Part shown: positions 54,465 through 58,382 of the stretch, one piece after another | Numbering within the stretch: position 1 is the first letter of the stretch | How the letters are laid out: each line of letters starts with the position of its first letter | From: DATCIH01 sp036507955 | GTDB lineage: Bacteria; Bacillota; Clostridia; Clostridiales; Clostridiaceae | Reading direction: 5' to 3' | Assembly (NCBI GenBank): GCA_036507955.1 | Contig: DATCIH010000093.1 | Span: forward strand, 1-58,382 | DNA: 58,382 nt | Program-made: the position numbers and the translations under genes | Notes under the pieces: generated by a model | Told to the model about the DNA's origin: nothing | Seen by the model: only the letters and a program-made list of their open reading frames with translations | Databases searched by the model: none

Positions 54465-56222
54465 ATGAGAAAAACTAAGATTATATGCACTTTAGGACCA
54501 GCAAGCCAAAGTGAAGAAATCCTATCCGGACTCATACTGAATGGTATGAATGCTTCAAGACATAATTTCTCCCATGGAGATCATGAAGAACATAGAGAGA
54601 GAATGAATCTTGTTAAAAAACTTAGAGAAAAATATAATAAGCCAATAGCTATAATATTAGATACTAAGGGACCAGAAATAAGAACAGGAAAGTTTAATAA
54701 TGGAAAAGTAGAGCTTAAGCAAGGCAGCAAGTTTACTGTGTATTGTAATGAAAATATTTTAGGTGACGAAACAAAATGTTCTATATCTTATGATAAGCTT
54801 TATGAAGATGTAAAACCTGGGAATGTGATACTTATTGCAGATGGCCTTGTAGGTTTAGATATAGTGTCTATAGATGGAAGTAAAATTAACACTATAGTTA
54901 AAAATTCTGGAGTGCTAGGAGATCAAAAAAACGTTAATATACCAGGTATATCCGTAAAGCTTCCAGCTATTACCCAAAAGGATGTAGATGATCTAGTATT
55001 TGGAATAGAAGAGGGAATTGATATAATTGCTGCTTCTTTTATAAGAAAGGCTGCAGATGTTTTAGAAATAAGAAAAGTTTTAGAAGATTATAATGGAACA
55101 GATATATTGATTTTTTCCAAGATAGAAAACCAAGAAGGTATTGACAATATAGATGAAATAATAAAATTTTCTGATGGTATAATGGTGGCAAGAGGGGATT
55201 TAGGTGTCGAGATTCCAACCGAAGAGGTACCACTTGTACAAAAGATGATAATAAAAAAATGTAATGAAGCAGGAAAGGCAGTTATAACTGCAACTCAGAT
55301 GCTGGATTCTATGATAAGGTATCCACGACCTACCAGAGCAGAGGCATCAGATGTTGCTAATGCCATATTCGATGGAACGGATGCTATTATGTTAAGTGGC
55401 GAAACTGCCAGTGGTAGCTACCCGGTGGAGACTGTTTCTACTATGGCAAGGATTGCAGAGAGAACTGAGAAAGCTTTAAATTACCTGGATAGTTTAAAAT
55501 ATAAAAGAAAAAATCATGTTCCCAATGTACCCAACGCTATAAGCCTTGCGACCTGTAATACTGCAATGGATCTTAATGCAGCTGCTATTATCACCGTAAC
55601 TCAAACAGGCCATACTGCTAGAATGGTTTCAAAATATAGACCTGAGTGTCCTATAATAGCAGTTACTCCCTATGAAAAGGTAGCTAGAAAATTGGCTTTA
55701 AATTGGGGCGTATTTCCTATAATTTCGTCAGAAACAAATTCTACAGATGAACTTATTGAGAATTCTGTAGAGATAGCACTCCAGACTGGCTATATAGAAA
55801 AAGGTGATTTAGTAATTATTGCAGCTGGAATACCATCTAATTATGCAGGTACCACCAATATGATGAAGGTTCATATAGCTGGAGATATTTTAATTAGAGG
55901 AAAAGGCTTAGGAGATGTAATGGGTTATGGAACAGCAAATGTAGTTCATAGCTTTGAAGAAGCCACAAATAATGTTACAACAGGGGATATTCTTGTATTA
56001 AAGGACATAACTGAGGACTATATAGCTTTATTCGATAAGTTAGCTGGTATAATCACAGAAAACAAGATAGTTCCGTCTAGTGTAGCTATTGAATGCTTAG
56101 CTAGAGGAATACCTCTTATATTTAATGCAAAGGCTTCAGTAGATACCTTAAAGACAGGATCCTTTATAACCATGGATATAAGACGTGGAGTTGTTTATAG
56201 TGGAAGAGTAAATATAAAGTAA
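54465..56222 (+). CDS. pyk: Pyruvate kinase with C-terminal PEP-utiliser domain
   Basis: 585 residues. RKTKIICTLGPAS opens the barrel, KGPEIRTG and MVARGDLGVEIP near 250 give metal and substrate sites and ATQMLDSM follows. The last 110 residues form the mobile PEP-utilising domain seen in many Bacillus and Clostridium enzymes (GKGLGDVMGYG, then TNNVTTGDILV). It converts PEP to pyruvate. AAGGAGG precedes the ATG. A hairpin ends the unit. Confidence 0.97.
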   Translation: MRKTKIICTLGPASQSEEILSGLILNGMNASRHNFSHGDHEEHRERMNLVKKLREKYNKPIAIILDTKGPEIRTGKFNNGKVELKQGSKFTVYCNENILGDETKCSISYDKLYEDVKPGNVILIADGLVGLDIVSIDGSKINTIVKNSGVLGDQKNVNIPGISVKLPAITQKDVDDLVFGIEEGIDIIAASFIRKAADVLEIRKVLEDYNGTDILIFSKIENQEGIDNIDEIIKFSDGIMVARGDLGVEIPTEEVPLVQKMIIKKCNEAGKAVITATQMLDSMIRYPRPTRAEASDVANAIFDGTDAIMLSGETASGSYPVETVSTMARIAERTEKALNYLDSLKYKRKNHVPNVPNAISLATCNTAMDLNAAAIITVTQTGHTARMVSKYRPECPIIAVTPYEKVARKLALNWGVFPIISSETNSTDELIENSVEIALQTGYIEKGDLVIIAAGIPSNYAGTTNMMKVHIAGDILIRGKGLGDVMGYGTANVVHSFEEATNNVTTGDILVLKDITEDYIALFDKLAGIITENKIVPSSVAIECLARGIPLIFNAKASVDTLKTGSFITMDIRRGVVYSGRVNIK

Positions 56223-56258
56223 TAGAAAGGGAAACAAGAAATTGCTTCCCTTTCTATT
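56221..56258 (+). terminator. Hairpin at end of pyk
   Basis: AATAGAAAGGGAA (56221-56233) pairs perfectly with TTCCCTTTCTATT (56246-56258) around a 12-base loop. It begins at the pyk stop codon. The T run is weak, but it is the only structure between pyk and the next promoter. Confidence 0.75.
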
Positions 56259-56278
56259 AAATATTATGAGTATTTGGC

Positions 56279-56327
56279 TTGTATTTAATATTAGATTGTA
56301 ATATAATTTAAAATGTAATCCGTTACA
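56279..56327 (+). promoter_or_regulatory. Promoter and operator before oxidoreductase-isomerase pair
   Basis: TTGTAT (56279-56284) and TATAAT (56302-56307) are spaced by 17 bases, a good sigma-A promoter. The inverted repeat TGTAATCCGTTACA (56314-56327) covers the likely start of transcription. It fits LacI/GalR-type operators and differs from a CcpA cre site at one central base. It probably binds a sugar-responsive repressor. Confidence 0.6.
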
Positions 56328-56363
56328 AGTTGAAAATAATATAGATAATAAGGAGTAGTTACA

Positions 56364-57458
56364 ATGAGTTGTGAAGAAAGAAAGGTAAGAGTTGGAATTA
56401 TAGGTTGTGGTGGTATAGCTAATGGCAAACATCTACCAAGCTTAGCAGCACTTAAGGAAGTTGAAATGGTTGCTTTTTGTGATATCGTAGAGGAAAAAGC
56501 AATTGAAGCTGCAAAAAAATATGGTGCTCCAGGAGCAAAAGTTTATACCTCTTACAAGGAATTATTAAGGGATGAAACTATTGAAGTTGTTCATGTTTTA
56601 ACTCCTAATAAGGAACATTCCTTTATTACAATTGATTCATTAGAAGCAGGTAAACATGTTATGTGCGAAAAGCCAATGGCTAAGACCTATGCAGAAGGAA
56701 AAGCTATGGTGGAGGCGGCTAAAAGAACTGGCAAGAAATTAACTATTGGATATCAAAACAGACAAAGATCAGATTCAGCATACTTACATCAGCTTTGTGA
56801 TAGAGGAGACTTAGGAGAAATATATTATGCTAAGGCTCATGCAATAAGAAGACGAGCTGTTCCAACTTGGGGAGTATTCTTAAACGAAGATGAACAAGGT
56901 GGAGGACCATTAATTGATATCGGAACCCATGCCTTAGATTTAACCCTATGGATGATGGATAATTATAAACCCAAATATGTAGTTGGAAGCGTTTATAGAA
57001 AGCTTGCTGATACTAAAAATGCTGCAAATGCTTGGGGACCTTGGGATCCAAAAGAGTATACTGTGGAAGATTCAGCTTTTGCCTTTATTACAATGGAAAA
57101 TGGTGCTACTATTATGCTTGAGTCAAGCTGGGCATTGAATTCCTTAGATGTGGATGAAGCTAAATGTACCCTTTGTGGAACTAAAGCTGGAGCAGATATG
57201 AAGGATGGTCTTAGAATTAACGGTGAAGATTTCAGTAAATTATATGTAAAAAAACCAGATTTAGAGGCAGGGGGAGTAGCTTTCTATGATGGTAAGTCAG
57301 AGGATGCAGGAGTAACAGAGGCAAGGCAATGGATAAACGCTGTAATAAATGATACTCAGCCAACTGTAAAGCCTGAGGAAGCATTAGTAGTTACACAAAT
57401 ATTAGAGGCTATTTACAAATCAGCAAAAATCGGCAAACCAGTATTTTTTAACGAATAA
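56364..57458 (+). CDS. Gfo/Idh/MocA-family oxidoreductase
   Basis: 364 residues. The Rossmann start VRVGIIGCGGIANGKHLP, the CEKPMAKTYAEG near 108 with its lysine, and IDIGTHALDLTLWMM near 191 (catalytic histidine) are family motifs. Members dehydrogenate or reduce sugars, often inositols, in an NAD(P)-dependent manner. AAGGAG precedes the ATG. It is followed, after 18 bases, by a sugar isomerase, so together they suggest a sugar or cyclitol pathway. Confidence 0.9.
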   Translation: MSCEERKVRVGIIGCGGIANGKHLPSLAALKEVEMVAFCDIVEEKAIEAAKKYGAPGAKVYTSYKELLRDETIEVVHVLTPNKEHSFITIDSLEAGKHVMCEKPMAKTYAEGKAMVEAAKRTGKKLTIGYQNRQRSDSAYLHQLCDRGDLGEIYYAKAHAIRRRAVPTWGVFLNEDEQGGGPLIDIGTHALDLTLWMMDNYKPKYVVGSVYRKLADTKNAANAWGPWDPKEYTVEDSAFAFITMENGATIMLESSWALNSLDVDEAKCTLCGTKAGADMKDGLRINGEDFSKLYVKKPDLEAGGVAFYDGKSEDAGVTEARQWINAVINDTQPTVKPEEALVVTQILEAIYKSAKIGKPVFFNE

Positions 57459-57476
57459 ATAAAAGGGAGACTTAAA

Positions 57477-58232
57477 ATGAGCACACCAATTGGAATACAA
57501 TTATACACTTTAAAGGATATTATTTACGATGACTTTATTGGTACCTTAGAGAAAGTAGCAGCAATAGGCTATGAGGGAGTTGAATTCGCAGGTTATGGAG
57601 ATATACCTGCAGAAACCATGAAAGCTACATTAGATAGGCTTTCCTTAAAAGCTTGTGGCAGCCATGTGTCCTATGAACTATTGACAACTGACTTAGATGC
57701 AGTTATAAAATATAACAAGGTAATAGAAAATCCCTATGTAATATGTCCTTACTGCAAGTTTGCTGATAAAGAGGATGTATTAAAGAAGGCAAAGGAATTT
57801 AATTTCATAGGCAAGGAATTAAAGAAACATGGCATTCAATTTGGATACCATAACCACAATCATGAATTTGAAAAGATTGATGGAGAATTCATTCTAGATA
57901 TTTTATATAAAGAAACTGATCCTGAATTTTTAAAGGCAGAAATAGATTTATATTGGCTATATTATATGGGCGTAAGTACAGTAGACTATATCAAGAAATA
58001 TTCAGGAAGAGTTAATTTAATTCACTTAAAGGATATGGAAATTGAAGCTGACGGCAGCAAAAACTCCACTGAAATTGGAAATGGAGTAATTAATATAAAA
58101 GAAATATCCGAAGCCGCAATAGAAAATAAAGTTGAGTGGTTAATTGTTGAGCAGGAGGCCTTTAAAATTCCATCTTTAGAAGCTGCTAAAATTGATTACG
58201 ACAACATTATAAAAATGGGACTTAACAAATAA
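57477..58232 (+). CDS. Sugar phosphate isomerase/epimerase (TIM barrel)
   Basis: 251 residues. The AP endonuclease 2-like barrel has IGIQLYTLKD at the start, YEGVEFAG near 35, FGYHNHNHEFEK near 122, AEIDLYWLYY near 156 and IHLKDME near 182. The histidine and glutamate positions expected for metal binding are present. It is the usual partner of Gfo/Idh oxidoreductases in cyclitol and sugar catabolism. AAGGGAGA precedes the ATG. The true substrate is unknown. Confidence 0.88.
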   Translation: MSTPIGIQLYTLKDIIYDDFIGTLEKVAAIGYEGVEFAGYGDIPAETMKATLDRLSLKACGSHVSYELLTTDLDAVIKYNKVIENPYVICPYCKFADKEDVLKKAKEFNFIGKELKKHGIQFGYHNHNHEFEKIDGEFILDILYKETDPEFLKAEIDLYWLYYMGVSTVDYIKKYSGRVNLIHLKDMEIEADGSKNSTEIGNGVINIKEISEAAIENKVEWLIVEQEAFKIPSLEAAKIDYDNIIKMGLNK

Positions 58233-58245
58233 ATATAATTCATTC

Positions 58246-58277
58246 AGGGACACACCTCGTATAATATAGATGTACCC
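58246..58277. repeat. GGGACACACC-type repeat, copy 6 (degenerate)
   Basis: AGGGACACACCT at 58246-58257 is followed, after a 12-base A/T-rich stretch, by AGATGTACCC (58268-58277). Only GGG/CCC and part of the rest pair, so the right arm has drifted. It begins 13 bases after the isomerase gene. The remaining sequence to the window end shows no clear gene. Confidence 0.5.
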
Positions 58278-58382
58278 ATTAATAGAGAATAGATGCTCTC
58301 CACTAACAGATGTTATATCACTATCACTGATTATTGTTCGTACATCTCAATATCCATTCTGGATACTCAGATATCTTTTGGT

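Noticed and set aside
58324..58380. Eighteen open minus-strand codons at the right edge as a gene end
   Set aside because: The stretch is too short, and its peptide is not recognised. It may be the end of a gene beyond the window, but this cannot be shown.
1..58382. tRNA or rRNA genes and CRISPR arrays
   Set aside because: No regular direct repeats with spacers, no rRNA-like stretch and no clear cloverleaf was seen by eye. A tRNAscan run would be needed to exclude tRNA fully.

Overview
The window is low-GC DNA with strong AGGAGG-type ribosome binding sites, many TTG starts and gene sets typical of anaerobic Firmicutes: tatD-yabE-rnmV-rsmA, dnaE-pfkA-pyk, an ECF-type thiamine transporter under a TPP riboswitch, and several small ferredoxin-like proteins. 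It is best read as chromosomal DNA of a Clostridium-like species (Clostridiaceae). The species cannot be named from sequence alone. Most of the window is ordinary core or near-core chromosome. There is one transposase fragment at the left edge, two clear pseudogenes, one short gene remnant, and a dispersed family of small palindromic repeats.

Layout. 1-86 is the start of an IS1634-like transposase running off the left edge. 419-2428 is a three-gene unit: HAD phosphatase, glycerol-1-phosphate dehydrogenase-like enzyme and an unknown 91-residue protein. 2518-6805 (minus) carries free methionine sulfoxide reductase, an Eis-like acetyltransferase, a Cof-type phosphatase and a GH43 glycosidase. 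7184-11056 holds two tandem KimA-type potassium importers, the second broken by three lesions. 11141-13542 (minus) is a histidine kinase/response regulator pair. 13733-17656 is a five-gene unit: cysteine-cluster protein, histidine phosphatase, adenylate-kinase-like protein, GH130 mannoside phosphorylase-like enzyme and a membrane protein. It ends tail to tail with rarA. 19125-25720 holds a small ORF, msrA, an aminotransferase, pepF, a DUF3048 lipoprotein, a cold-shock protein and an iron-sulfur DUF362 protein.

25973-34411 is a long plus-strand stretch: tatD, yabE (behind a candidate c-di-AMP riboswitch), rnmV, rsmA, an acidic-linker protein, a PsbP-like membrane protein, lgt, a lipoprotein, an Mrp ATPase and a ferredoxin. 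34488-36917 (minus) has thiT with its TPP riboswitch and terminator, a small protein, a PadR regulator and DegV. 37101-38462 is a second glycerol-1-phosphate dehydrogenase (AraM-like). 39175-42701 (minus) is a heterodimeric ABC exporter, divergent from an AraC regulator. 43771-49137 contains a decayed DMT-family permease, a PfkB kinase, citrate synthase, an HD phosphohydrolase and an RNA methyltransferase. 49215-56222 is a membrane protein plus dnaE-pfkA-pyk. 56364-58232 is a promoter/operator-controlled pair, Gfo/Idh oxidoreductase and sugar isomerase.

The most notable unexplained structure is a set of six related hairpins beginning GGGACACACC or a close variant, placed just after gene ends across the window. 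They resemble REP/RAYT-type palindromes and may also act as (often bidirectional) terminators. Other items of interest are the candidate riboswitch and hairpin before yabE, the asymmetric ABC exporter, the two G1P dehydrogenase paralogues, and the glycan-related five-gene unit with an unusual kinase P-loop.
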